DNA of 53,509 nucleotides, taken from NCBI GenBank assembly GCA_016209015.1, contig JACQWY010000043.1:1-53509 (forward strand), written 5' to 3'. Positions 35,953 through 44,975 of this stretch are shown in pieces. Under the pieces are notes generated by a model, which searched no databases, had not been told where the DNA came from, and saw only the letters and a program-made list of their open reading frames with translations. Position numbers and translations under genes: made by a program. The stretch comes from Gammaproteobacteria bacterium (lineage in GTDB: Bacteria; Pseudomonadota; Gammaproteobacteria; Ga0077536). Each line of letters starts with the position of its first letter. Positions within the stretch are counted from its first letter, which is position 1.

Positions 35953-38124
35953 GTGTCGAACAGGCTTCCCCTCATGGTCAGGCTTGCCGCCTCCGGGCTC
36001 GGCTATGTCGTGTCGACCGCGCTCGTCTCGAGCGCGCCGGGCGTCGTCGTCGCACTCCTGCTCGCCGGCCACGTGCGGCCGGGTTACGTCGTCGCCGCCG
36101 CGTTCGCCACCGCGTTCGCGACGGCCGTCGCGCTGTTGCGCTTGAGCGCGCTGCGCCTGCTCGCGCCGCTGCGCGCGCTGCGGCACGGGACGGAGCGCGT
36201 CGCGAACCAGGAATTCGAATTCGATCTGCCGGCGCACGGTCCACCGGAGATCCGGAGCCTCTTCACCGCGTTCCACGCGATGGCGCACAGCCTGCAGCAG
36301 CGCTTCCGGCTGCTCGCGACGCAGAGCGAGATCGACGCGGTGATCATGTCCGCCGAGGATCCGCTGCAGCTCATGGAGCTCGTGCTCGTGCGTCTCGGCG
36401 GCATCCTGCCCTGCGAGTGTGCCGCGGTGTGGCTCGTCGGCACGCATGGCGAACCCGTGCGCTTCATCTACTGGGACGCGGAAGCCGACGGGGTCGAGCT
36501 CGCCGAACTCACACTGCCGCCCGCGACGCTCGAGACTTTGTTCGGCATCGCCGGACCGACGCACGTCGACGCCAACGCCCCCGACGGCTGGTTCGCACCG
36601 CTCGCCGCGCGCGGCATCGAGAACGGCACGCTCGTGCCGCTCGTCGCGGACGCCGAGCATGCCGCGGCGCTCTTCGTGCGGGCTCACGGCGGAAGCAGTC
36701 TGAGCGCGGAGGAGGCGGTACGCCTGGACAATCTCGCCGCGCGCCTCGCGGTCGCGATCACGAACGCGGCCTGGGAGAGCCGGCTCTATCACCAGGCGCA
36801 TTTCGACGCGCTGACGGAGCTGCCGAACCGGCGCATGTTCAAGGAGATCCTCGACGCTGCCGTCGCGCGTGCGCCGCGCAACCAGCATCTCGTCGGCGTG
36901 CTGTTCATCGACCTCGACGACTTCAAGGTGGTGAACGACTCGTTCGGTCACGCGGCGGGCGATCGCCTGCTCAAGATCGTCGCGCATCGCCTGCGTGACG
37001 CGGTGCGCGCGACCGACAGTGTCGCGCGGCTCGGCGGCGACGAATTCGTCGTCATCATTCCCGATCTCAAGTGCGACGAGATCGCGGCCTACGAGAACCT
37101 CGCGCTGCTCGCCGACAAGATCCTGCAAGACCTCGGCCGGCCGGCGATGCTCGAAGGACGCGACGTGCGCGTGACGGCGAGCATCGGCGCGGCGCTCTGT
37201 CCGCGCGATGCGCGCACGACCGAGGAGCTCATGCGTCACGCGGATGCCGCGATGTACGCCGCGAAGGAGGAGGGCAGCCGCGGCTTCCGCGTCTACTCGG
37301 CCGAGCTCACGAGCCAGGCTTCGCGCAAGCTGCGGCTGCGCGAGGACCTCGCCGCCGCCGTGCAAGAAGGCCAGATGGTGCTGCACTTCCAGCCGCGCAT
37401 CGACGCGCGCACGCTCGCCATCGTCGGCTGCGAGGCGCTCGTGCGCTGGGATCGTCCCGGTCACGGTCTGGCCGCGCCGCAGGAATTCATGGAGGAGCTC
37501 GAGCACAGCGGACTCATCCTCGAGCTCGGCGCCTGGGTGCTGCGCGAATCGTGCCGGCAGATCGCGCAGTGGCGGAGCTTCGGCGAGGAGAACCTCGCGC
37601 TCAGCGTCAACGTGGCGACACGGCAGTTCAACGATCCGGGTTTCGTCGCGCTCGTCGAGCAGGTGCTCGCGGAGACCGGCGTGCCGCCCGCCTCGCTCGA
37701 GCTCGAATTCTCGGAAGCGACCGGCAGCGCGAACCTCGAACGTGCGCTCGGCATCCTCGCGCGGCTGAAGGAGCTCGGCGTCAGGCTCGCGATCGACGAT
37801 TTCGGCGCCGGGGCGGCCTCGCTGCGCCATCTGCACCAGATGCCCGTCGACACCATCAAGGTCGACCGGCCGTTCGTGCAGGAGATCGGACGCGGCGCGC
37901 CGGGCATCGGGCTCGCGGACGCGATCCTCGCGCTCGGCAAGTCACTCGGTCTCAGGGTCGTCGCGGAGGGCGTGGAGACCGAGCGGCAGTTCCAGCATCT
38001 GCGCGAGCGCGGCTGCGATCTCGTCCAGGGCTTCCATTTCGGCGCACCGCTCGACGCGGAGTGCTTCACCGCGATGCTCGCGACGCGCCACGGCCCGAAA
38101 TCCTTCCAGCCGTCCGCAGGCTGA
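35953..38124 (+). CDS. Membrane GGDEF–EAL cyclic-di-GMP enzyme with GAF-like sensor
   Basis: A 723-aa protein. Two transmembrane segments lie in the first ~70 residues, followed by a HAMP-like linker, a GAF-like domain (~120–280), a GGDEF domain and an EAL domain. The cyclase motif is intact (RLGGDEFVV, about residue 361), with I-site RATD five residues upstream. The phosphodiesterase keeps CEALVRW (EAL, about 494), IDDFGAG, IKVDRPF and AEGVET, so both activities are possible. It starts at GTG 35953, or possibly ATG 35974; neither has a strong ribosome site. It likely adjusts cyclic di-GMP at the membrane. Confidence 0.9.
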   Translation: MSNRLPLMVRLAASGLGYVVSTALVSSAPGVVVALLLAGHVRPGYVVAAAFATAFATAVALLRLSALRLLAPLRALRHGTERVANQEFEFDLPAHGPPEIRSLFTAFHAMAHSLQQRFRLLATQSEIDAVIMSAEDPLQLMELVLVRLGGILPCECAAVWLVGTHGEPVRFIYWDAEADGVELAELTLPPATLETLFGIAGPTHVDANAPDGWFAPLAARGIENGTLVPLVADAEHAAALFVRAHGGSSLSAEEAVRLDNLAARLAVAITNAAWESRLYHQAHFDALTELPNRRMFKEILDAAVARAPRNQHLVGVLFIDLDDFKVVNDSFGHAAGDRLLKIVAHRLRDAVRATDSVARLGGDEFVVIIPDLKCDEIAAYENLALLADKILQDLGRPAMLEGRDVRVTASIGAALCPRDARTTEELMRHADAAMYAAKEEGSRGFRVYSAELTSQASRKLRLREDLAAAVQEGQMVLHFQPRIDARTLAIVGCEALVRWDRPGHGLAAPQEFMEELEHSGLILELGAWVLRESCRQIAQWRSFGEENLALSVNVATRQFNDPGFVALVEQVLAETGVPPASLELEFSEATGSANLERALGILARLKELGVRLAIDDFGAGAASLRHLHQMPVDTIKVDRPFVQEIGRGAPGIGLADAILALGKSLGLRVVAEGVETERQFQHLRERGCDLVQGFHFGAPLDAECFTAMLATRHGPKSFQPSAG

Positions 38125-38128
38125 CGCC

Positions 38129-38416
38129 TCAGAGGCTGGCGAGCAGCGGCTCCGCCACGTCTTTCACGCACTGCCGATAAATCGTGCAGACGGCATGGCT
38201 GCCCTCGTCGCGGCGGATGAGGAAGAACGGCGCCCGCGCGACCCCGTGTTCACGCGCGAGCCGGAAGCCCGGACCGTCGGGATCCCGCTCGCCGGCGATC
38301 ACCACCTCGTCGAGCAGATGGCGCAGCCCCGCGCGCTCGAGGCGCGTCTCGACGTCGGTGCACTTCCCGCAGGCCTCGCCCTGTGCGATCAGCTTCTTCA
38401 CGAACGTGATGTGCAC
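38129..38416 (-). CDS. Small thioredoxin/glutaredoxin-fold protein
   Basis: A 95-aa protein with a CGKC redox motif at residues ~16–19, a thioredoxin-like ARAPFFLIR (a cis-Pro-like turn) and a C-terminal helix. The N-terminus MHITFVKKLIAQGEACGKC differs from standard thioredoxin in having the active site after a short helix. It may be a glutaredoxin-like reductase or a metal-binding variant. It converges with the GGDEF–EAL gene, 4 nt apart. Confidence 0.75.
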   Translation of the reverse strand: MHITFVKKLIAQGEACGKCTDVETRLERAGLRHLLDEVVIAGERDPDGPGFRLAREHGVARAPFFLIRRDEGSHAVCTIYRQCVKDVAEPLLASL

Positions 38417-38520
38417 GCGGAGCTCCGGGATTGGGGCGTGCGCATGCTGGCAGCCGGGGCGAGCGGGGATTTAGATCGACTTCGACTAGCGTTGTGACAT
38501 CCGTCGCCACCGATTCGTGG

Positions 38521-38618
38521 GTCCGATTAGCGATAACGTAATCGGACGCTCCCCCGGGATGACTCGAACGTCCGAATACGCCTGCGGGACGTCCGATTAC
38601 GCCTGCGGCTAATCGGAC
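38521..38618. repeat. Palindromic repeat, family B (copy 3)
   Basis: Two perfect hairpins: GTCCGATTA (38521–38529) with TAATCGGAC (38539–38547), and GTCCGATTA (38591–38599) with TAATCGGAC (38610–38618). A degenerate half-site, GTCCGAATACGCCTGCGG, lies between them (38570–38587). No gene is seen in the 224-nt gap 38417–38640. Confidence 0.87.
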
Positions 38619-38640
38619 CTGCGGAGGCTGCGACGGCACC

Positions 38641-39711
38641 TCAGCTCCCGGAGCTCACCATGTCCGACGGCACGTACGTGCCGTGCGAGGAGAGATCGGT
38701 GAAGACGAGCTCGCCGTATTCCAGCGGCTCGATGACGAGGTGCAGGCGCGAGACGTCGCGGTAGGCGTTGTCGATGAGCACGTTGCAGATCGCGTCGCGG
38801 CCCACGATGTTCTTGCCGGCGATGAGCTCGTGGCTGCGGCCGGCGTCGTCGATGAGCTCGAAGTGCCGGGGCTTCGGATGAGAGAGCTTGAACGCGTGCT
38901 TCGAGAGCTTCACGTCGACGACGTCGCCGACCTTCATGCGGATGCTCGTCGCCTCGCCCTTCATGAGCCGCGTGAACTCGCTCGACTGCGAGTTCTGATC
39001 GATGATCACGGAATCGAAGATCACCGTCTCGCGCATCGCGGCCGGTGCCTTGACTTCGCCCGGGGGGGCTTCGGGCAGTTCGGGCGGCAGCTCGAAGATC
39101 ATCGTGTCGCCGTGCGCCGCGGGCTTGTCGGAGGCGGCGGCCTTGTCGGCGGCATCGTCCTTCGCGCGCTTCTTGAGCTTGTAGGCCTGTTTGATCACGT
39201 CCTGCCGCGAGCGCAGGTACTGCATGTACTTGATGACCGCGATCCGGCGCAGCTCGTCGTAGTCGCCGTCCTTCTCGTTCAGCGCGCGGATCACGTCGCG
39301 CCAGTGATGGTCCTGCGAGAAGACGTGGATGTCGATCTTGCGCAGCAGCGGGCCGAGCCGGCCGGGCTCGGTGATCGCTTCGGACATGATTTCGACGAAC
39401 TTGTGCTCGACGTCGCTTATCGCCTTCGCTTCGCGCTTCAGATCGTCCGGCGAGAGCACCATGAGCTCGGCGAGCTTCTTCGTCGGCACGTCGGTGCGGC
39501 CGGAGAGCGCGAACTCGAATTCGGCGAGCGAATGGAAGGCGATGGGCTGGCCCCCGATGTCGAGGGTGAGGATCTTGTTGAAGAGCTTGTTCAGCACGTC
39601 CAGAGTCCTGAGCGCCACGGGCTTCGGGTACGGCGCGGGCATGGGCTCGGCGCCGGCGCTGATGCGCCATCCGGTCGCCGTTCGGGTTGGATCCTGTTTC
39701 TCACTTCGCAT
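38641..39711 (-). CDS. FHA-domain protein
   Basis: A 356-aa protein with a C-terminal FHA domain (NIVGRDAICNVLIDN, DVSRLHLVIEP, FTDLSSHGTYV), which binds phosphothreonine peptides. The N-terminal ~170 residues are mainly helical with no known domain (VALRTLDVLNKLFNKILTLD; WRDVIRALNEKDGDYDELRR). A middle linker carries two threonine motifs, GDTMIFEL and ETVIFDS, that resemble FHA ligand sites. The start is uncertain: ATG 39711 is chosen, but GTG 39837 and ATG 39768 are in frame. It is cytoplasmic, with no kinase nearby. It may work with the vWA–FHA protein at 42178. Confidence 0.8.
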   Translation of the reverse strand: MRSEKQDPTRTATGWRISAGAEPMPAPYPKPVALRTLDVLNKLFNKILTLDIGGQPIAFHSLAEFEFALSGRTDVPTKKLAELMVLSPDDLKREAKAISDVEHKFVEIMSEAITEPGRLGPLLRKIDIHVFSQDHHWRDVIRALNEKDGDYDELRRIAVIKYMQYLRSRQDVIKQAYKLKKRAKDDAADKAAASDKPAAHGDTMIFELPPELPEAPPGEVKAPAAMRETVIFDSVIIDQNSQSSEFTRLMKGEATSIRMKVGDVVDVKLSKHAFKLSHPKPRHFELIDDAGRSHELIAGKNIVGRDAICNVLIDNAYRDVSRLHLVIEPLEYGELVFTDLSSHGTYVPSDMVSSGS

Positions 39712-39863
39712 GTCCTGTCCGGATCGGATCGCGCTGCCGCTTCGAACCGCGAGGCCGGCTTGCGCCATAGCTGCGCACGAGGCCGGGATCCTGCAGTCGA
39801 TGGTTGAGCGGTGAGCGGATGCACGCTGCCCGGCCACCTCCGTGTCGACACAATAGGCATTCG

Positions 39864-39869
39864 ATTATA
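39864..39869 (-). promoter_or_regulatory. −10 element upstream of the FHA gene
   Basis: A perfect TATAAT on the minus strand (plus-strand ATTATA) lies 27 nt before GTG 39837 and 153 nt before ATG 39711. No good −35 is seen. The rest of the 39712–40002 gap shows no gene. Confidence 0.5.
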
Positions 39870-40002
39870 TGAACCGCCCCGGAGTGCCGCAGGAGGTCTC
39901 CGCCTTTTCGTGATTGCCATCACACCGCACTCCGCCGCCCTCCCTGCGCGGCGATTTCCCCACGCAGTCATCTTAGCAAACCCGGACCCTGCCGGAAGAG
40001 CC

Positions 40003-41052
40003 TCAGCGTGCCGCGCAGTCGCCGGCCGCCGCGTCGCGGAGCGCGGCGGCACGCGTTTCGCGCGGCAGCGCGGCGAGCGCGCGCACGCGGGCATAGAAGC
40101 GCGGGAGCTCGGCACCGCAGCGTGCATGGAGGGCGCGGAAGGCAGGCACGAGCGCGTGATACGCGACGACCGAGGCGAGCTTCGCGTTGTTCAGGTCGCG
40201 GCTCATCCACGCGTCGTAGCGCGTGTCGCCGTTCCACCCGCGCTTCAGCGCGGCGTAGTCGTTCGCGAGCGCGGCGAACAGCCGCTGCTTGCCGGCCCGG
40301 AGCGCGGCCGGCGGCTCGCCCGAGGCATAGAGCGCAGCGAAGCGCGCGCGGTAGCCGAGGAGGAGCGCGATGAGTCCGTCCTCACGTGCCTGGAGCTGCG
40401 CGGCTGCGCCGTCGTCCTGCATGCCCTGCGCCGCCTGCCAGCGCGCATAACCGATCTGCGCCACCGCGGTCGCGAAACTCTCGTTGAACTCCGAATCGTC
40501 CGCGGCGTAGACGAGCCCGTGCGCGAGCTCGTGGAAGACGATGCCGGCGAGCCGCGGTGGGTCGTAGCCGAGCCAGGTGTTCAGCACCGGATCGTCGAAC
40601 CAGCCGAGCGTCGAATACGCCGCGACGCCGCCCACGTAGACGTCGTTGCCCGCGGCGCGCAGCGTGGCCGCCCAGGCTTCGGCATGCTCGCGCCGGAAGA
40701 AGCCGCGATAGCCGAGGCAGCCCACGACGGGAAAGCAGGACTCGAGCGGCGCGAGCGAGAATTCCGGCGCGGCGAAGACGTTCCACACGACGTAGTCACG
40801 ATGCAGATCGGCGTACGTCCTGAAGCTGCCGCCCTGGTCGAGGCCGAGCTCGGTGCGGGCGAACTCGCGCATCGCGGCGACGCGCTCCAGGCGGCGCTTC
40901 GTCTCCGCGGGCACACCGGGATCCTCGAGGACGCGGGGAATCGGCCGTCGCGCGCTCAGGATCTCGAGCTGCCCGCGCACCGCCTGGCCGTAATAGCCGA
41001 GGCTCGCGCAGCCGGCCGTCGCGGCGGTCGCGCCGTGGCTGAGGCGCGGCAT
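40003..41052 (-). CDS. Predicted aminopeptidase (HExxH zinc peptidase, COG4324-like)
   Basis: A 349-aa zinc peptidase-like protein. IVFHELAHGLVY holds the HExxH metal site, and ADDSEFNESFATAVAQIG has the third ligand Glu. The N-terminal CASLGYYGQAVRGQLEIL and FPVVGCLGYRGFF are family features. Relatives are lipoproteins; here Cys15 sits in a lipobox-like AGC, but the preceding MPRLSHGATAATAG is too short and weakly hydrophobic for a normal signal. Either the true start lies upstream without a standard start codon or export is lost. It is divergent from the sulfurtransferase gene. Confidence 0.82.
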   Translation of the reverse strand: MPRLSHGATAATAGCASLGYYGQAVRGQLEILSARRPIPRVLEDPGVPAETKRRLERVAAMREFARTELGLDQGGSFRTYADLHRDYVVWNVFAAPEFSLAPLESCFPVVGCLGYRGFFRREHAEAWAATLRAAGNDVYVGGVAAYSTLGWFDDPVLNTWLGYDPPRLAGIVFHELAHGLVYAADDSEFNESFATAVAQIGYARWQAAQGMQDDGAAAQLQAREDGLIALLLGYRARFAALYASGEPPAALRAGKQRLFAALANDYAALKRGWNGDTRYDAWMSRDLNNAKLASVVAYHALVPAFRALHARCGAELPRFYARVRALAALPRETRAAALRDAAAGDCAAR

Positions 41053-41293
41053 CGAACGTCGGCGCCGTCCCGGCGCAGGCCGCGTCCGGGCCGGCGCCTG
41101 CGACAGCGGCCGAGAGACCCGGGCTTCGGGGCGTCGCCGGCAAATGACCGGTTTCGCGCCTGCGCCCCGACGAGCTCGCGGCGGACCGCCCGGCCGCGCG
41201 CTGCGGTGCGTGCGATCCGGCGTGACGAGCGGAAGCCGGCGCCCCGCCGCAGCCTGTTAGAATGCCACGCCGCTCACGGCCAGGTTCGTCCCG

Positions 41294-42181
41294 ATGTTCA
41301 CCACTCTCATCACGCCCGCCGATCTCGTCACGCTGCTGGAGCGCGCGGAGCCCTGCGTCGTCGTCGACTGCCGCTTCAAGCTGACGGCGCCCGAAGCGGG
41401 CCTCGCGGCTTATCGGGAAGGACACCTTCCCCGCGCCGTTTACGCCGATCTCGATCGCGATCTCAGCGGACCGCCCGCGACCGACCGCGGGCGCCATCCG
41501 CTGCCCGCGCCGGAGACGCTCGTCGCGCTGTTCGGGCGGCTCGGCATCGTGCCGGGCATGCAGGTCGTCGGCTACGACGACATGGGCGGCATGATGGCCG
41601 CGCGGCTGTGGTGGATGCTGCGGTATGTCGGACACACCGCCGTCGCCGTGCTCGACGGCGCATTCACACGCTGGGTCGCCGAGGGGCGCCCGATCGAGAC
41701 CACCGAGCGCACGCCCGTGGCGACCGTGTTCACCGGCACCGCGGATCGCGCACGCCTCGTCACTCTCGACGAAGTGCCCGGTCTCGCGGGGCTCGTCGAT
41801 GCGCGCGAAGCACCACGTTATCGCGGCGAGGTCGAGCCCATCGATCCCCGTCCCGGCCACATTCCCGGCGCGCGCAATCATCCCTGGCCGACGAACCTGC
41901 GCGCCGATGGCTGCTTCAAATCGCCCGCCGAATTGCAGGAGGCATTCCAGGCGAGTTTGGGTACACTACCGGATGGTGCAACCGTGCATTATTGCGGCTC
42001 CGGCGTTTCGGCCTGTCACAACGTCCTCGCGCAGGTCCACGCGGGGCTCGCCGAACCCCGTCTCTACTGCGGGTCATGGAGCGAATGGTGCAGCGATCCG
42101 GCTCGGCCGGCGGCGCACGGCGACGAGGGAAGGCTGCCGGGGGCGCCTGACGGGCCAGCGAAATCGGGAAACGAGCCATGA
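41294..42181 (+). CDS. 3-Mercaptopyruvate/thiosulfate sulfurtransferase (tandem rhodanese)
   Basis: A 295-aa protein with two rhodanese domains. The N-terminal one is inactive (VVVDCRFKL, HLPRAVYADLDRDLS). The C-terminal one has the active Cys in CGSGVSA (C234), the loop type found in mercaptopyruvate sulfurtransferases, and ends with GSWSEW. It would transfer sulfur to thiols or cyanide in the cytoplasm. Its stop overlaps the start of the vWA–FHA gene by 4 nt, indicating coupled translation. Confidence 0.9.
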   Translation: MFTTLITPADLVTLLERAEPCVVVDCRFKLTAPEAGLAAYREGHLPRAVYADLDRDLSGPPATDRGRHPLPAPETLVALFGRLGIVPGMQVVGYDDMGGMMAARLWWMLRYVGHTAVAVLDGAFTRWVAEGRPIETTERTPVATVFTGTADRARLVTLDEVPGLAGLVDAREAPRYRGEVEPIDPRPGHIPGARNHPWPTNLRADGCFKSPAELQEAFQASLGTLPDGATVHYCGSGVSACHNVLAQVHAGLAEPRLYCGSWSEWCSDPARPAAHGDEGRLPGAPDGPAKSGNEP

Positions 42182-44931
42182 AAACCATTCTGACGAAACT
42201 CGTGACGATCGGCCTGCTGGCAGTGCTCGCCGCGGGCGGTGCGCGGGCGGCCCAGCCGCTCGACGTCCTGCTCGTGCTCGACAACTCGGGCAGCATGCGC
42301 AAGAACGATCCGCAGTACCTCACGCGGCAGGCCGTCGCCGATTTCACCGCGAAGCTGCCGGCGGATGCCCGCGTCGGCATGGTCATCTTCGATCAGAAAG
42401 TCCGCCTCGCGATGCCGCTCACCGCGCTCGGCGAGGACGCGCAGAAAGCCGTCGGCAAGGCGCTCGCCGGCGTCGATTATCACGGCCAGCTCACGAACAC
42501 GCCGGCCGGCGTCGAACGCGCGATCTACGAATTGAAGACGAACGGTCGGGCCGACGCGCAGAAGATCGTGGTGCTCATGACCGACGGCATCGTCGAGACC
42601 GGCAACCTCAACGCCGATGCCGACCGCACGCGCTGGCTGCGCGAGGATCTCGCCGGCGACGCCGCGGACAGCGGCATCCGCATCTACGGCGTCGCGTTCA
42701 CCGAAGGCGCGGATCTCCTGCTCATCCAGTCGATCGCGAAGCGCACGAACGCGACCTACTACCGCGCGCTCCAAGCGGACGAGCTCGACGGCGTGTTCAC
42801 GAAGATTGACGAACTGCTCGCCGCGCCGCCCGTCGTCGCGGCGCCGCCTGCGGAGGCGCCGGCCGCGCAGCCGCCCGTCGCCCAGCCGCCGGGCGCGCTG
42901 AATCCCGCACCCGCACCGGGTACGCCGGCCGGTCCCGCGCCGGCCCCGGAGAGCCAGGCCCCCGCGCCGCTCAGCCCCGATGCGCTCGCGGCGCTGAGCC
43001 CCGAGGATCGCGCCACGCTCACACGCCTCGCCGCCGAGGGCAAGCAGACGCCGGAGCAGCTCGCGGCCGAGCTCGACGCGCTCGCGAAGGATCAGAAAGT
43101 CCCGCTCTCCCAGATCATCAAGGAAATGAGCGGCGCCCAGCCCGGCCAGGTCGTCATCACGAAGCCGGCCGACAGCGGCGAGACGACGACCGCGGAGAGC
43201 CGCACGGGCTTCGTGCTGATCGCCGCCGCGGGCGTGCTCATCATCGTTGCGGTCGGTATCGCCGCGTGGTGGCTGCGCCGCCCGAAGACGGCGAAGCCCG
43301 TCCCCGCCGGCGCGGTCGCGACGACGACGTCGATCCGCGGCCGCAGCGGACCCACGGTCGCCGAGGCGATGCTCGTCGACATCAATCACCTGACTTCGGA
43401 AGCCCCGCGCAAGCTCGGTGAGAAGCCGCTCATGGTGGGCCGCGTCGCGGGCACGGACACGGATCACCTCGATTTCTACGTCATCGACAAGGCGACCGTC
43501 GGCCGCCGCCACGCCGTGCTGAAGCAGAAGGACGGCGCCTACTGGCTCGTCGATCAGGGCAGCGTGAACGGCACGTTCGTGAACGGCGAGCGCGTCGTCG
43601 GCGAGCGCCGGCTGCGTCACGGCGACAAGCTCCGCTTCCACAAATTCGAGTTCGAGTTCTCGCAGCCCGACGCCGATCCGCTCGCGACGCAGAACGTGAG
43701 CCTCGATCAGGGCGAGCCGACGCTCATCGCCGACATGGCCGCGACGATCGCCGCGAGCTCGGCGACGCTCGGCATCGCCCCCGCGACCGCGGCACATGCC
43801 GCGCCGGCACGGCCCGCGCCGGTCGCGCCCGACACCGACGATTTCGCCTCCACGGTCGAGCGCGCTGCGCCGGCCGGGCCCGCCGACGACGAGGATCCCT
43901 TCGGCCTCACCGCGACCGTCGTGCCCGCGGCGCCGCCGAACATGCTCGACATCACCGACGAGCACACGCTCGCGACGCTCGAGCGCGACAAGTCCGATTT
44001 CTTCACCGACAGCGGCTCGCACCGGCCGATGCACGTCGTCCCGCCCGCGCTCGCGCGGGACGGTGACGAGGACGAGACCGAGCTCACCGCCGCCTGGCAC
44101 GACGACGACGACCGTCCCCTCTCCGTGCCGCCCGAGCCGCGCGACGAGGACGACGTCGACGAAAACGGCGTCACCGAGTTCACGGTCGATCTCGATTCGA
44201 CGGACGACTCCGGCAACAAGACCGCGCTGCTGCACTTCGCGGAGCCCGAGCCCGTCGCGGCGACGGACGACTTCGATGCCGAGGCCTCGGCCTTCTTCGA
44301 TGACGTCACGGTCGGACCGGTCGTCGACATCGATACGTCGCCGCGCCGCGAGGAGGACGATTTCCTGCTCGCGACGACACGCGGCGCCGCCGTGCCGGAC
44401 GAGCCCGAGATTTTCGATCCCGAGTTCGGCAAGTCGACGGTCGTGCTGCCGACGAGCCAGCACGGCGACGCGACGGTGCTGAATCCCGCGATCGCGAAGG
44501 ACGGCTTCGACGAGCTGACGAGCACGGTGGTGCAGTCCGAGCTCGCGGAGCTGCCGAGCGAGGAGGGCGATCTCACGCTCGAAGAGTTCATGTCGACGAC
44601 CTCCTTCGACAAATCGCGACTCGCCGCCGCCGGGGCCGGCGCGAGCGATCCGATGCAGAACTTCATGAGCACCTCGATGTTCGAGCGCAAGAGCGGGGAC
44701 CCGAGCCATCAGGCGACGGCGATCCTCGTCCATCGACCGACGCCGTCCGCCGCGATCGGGGATGTGTTCGACGTCACCGGCGCCGAAGGCTCGAACGCGT
44801 TCGGCGACGAGGACGCGACGCTCCTCCCGAGCGAGGTCGGGGATGACGGGGATGCGACGCGCCTCATGGTCGAGGACGACGAGGAGGCGACACGTCTGCA
44901 GCGGCCTCCGGCCAAGCCGCCGAAAGCCTGA
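42178..44931 (+). CDS. vWA–TM–FHA membrane protein with acidic threonine-motif tail
   Basis: A 917-aa protein. A signal peptide (~1–24) leads into a periplasmic vWA domain with intact MIDAS (DNSGSM, D35; IVVLMTDG). A Pro/Ala linker and a helical segment follow, then a transmembrane helix (~343–366, FVLIAAAGVLIIVAVGIAAWWL-like) and a cytoplasmic FHA domain (~418–474; VGRRHAVLK, NGTFVNGERV). The last ~400 residues are acidic and disordered-looking, with about ten repeats of the type [D/E/S]-x-T-x-[I/L/V] (DATVL, STVVL, DATLL, DATRL, EATRL). Such motifs could be phosphothreonine sites. It is a candidate signal transducer from periplasm to cytoplasm. It overlaps the sulfurtransferase gene by 4 nt. 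Confidence 0.87.
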   Translation: MKTILTKLVTIGLLAVLAAGGARAAQPLDVLLVLDNSGSMRKNDPQYLTRQAVADFTAKLPADARVGMVIFDQKVRLAMPLTALGEDAQKAVGKALAGVDYHGQLTNTPAGVERAIYELKTNGRADAQKIVVLMTDGIVETGNLNADADRTRWLREDLAGDAADSGIRIYGVAFTEGADLLLIQSIAKRTNATYYRALQADELDGVFTKIDELLAAPPVVAAPPAEAPAAQPPVAQPPGALNPAPAPGTPAGPAPAPESQAPAPLSPDALAALSPEDRATLTRLAAEGKQTPEQLAAELDALAKDQKVPLSQIIKEMSGAQPGQVVITKPADSGETTTAESRTGFVLIAAAGVLIIVAVGIAAWWLRRPKTAKPVPAGAVATTTSIRGRSGPTVAEAMLVDINHLTSEAPRKLGEKPLMVGRVAGTDTDHLDFYVIDKATVGRRHAVLKQKDGAYWLVDQGSVNGTFVNGERVVGERRLRHGDKLRFHKFEFEFSQPDADPLATQNVSLDQGEPTLIADMAATIAASSATLGIAPATAAHAAPARPAPVAPDTDDFASTVERAAPAGPADDEDPFGLTATVVPAAPPNMLDITDEHTLATLERDKSDFFTDSGSHRPMHVVPPALARDGDEDETELTAAWHDDDDRPLSVPPEPRDEDDVDENGVTEFTVDLDSTDDSGNKTALLHFAEPEPVAATDDFDAEASAFFDDVTVGPVVDIDTSPRREEDDFLLATTRGAAVPDEPEIFDPEFGKSTVVLPTSQHGDATVLNPAIAKDGFDELTSTVVQSELAELPSEEGDLTLEEFMSTTSFDKSRLAAAGAGASDPMQNFMSTSMFERKSGDPSHQATAILVHRPTPSAAIGDVFDVTGAEGSNAFGDEDATLLPSEVGDDGDATRLMVEDDEEATRLQRPPAKPPKA

Positions 44932-44975
44932 GGCAGCCGCGCTGCACTGGGGCTCATTCCGGCCGCGCTGAGCCA

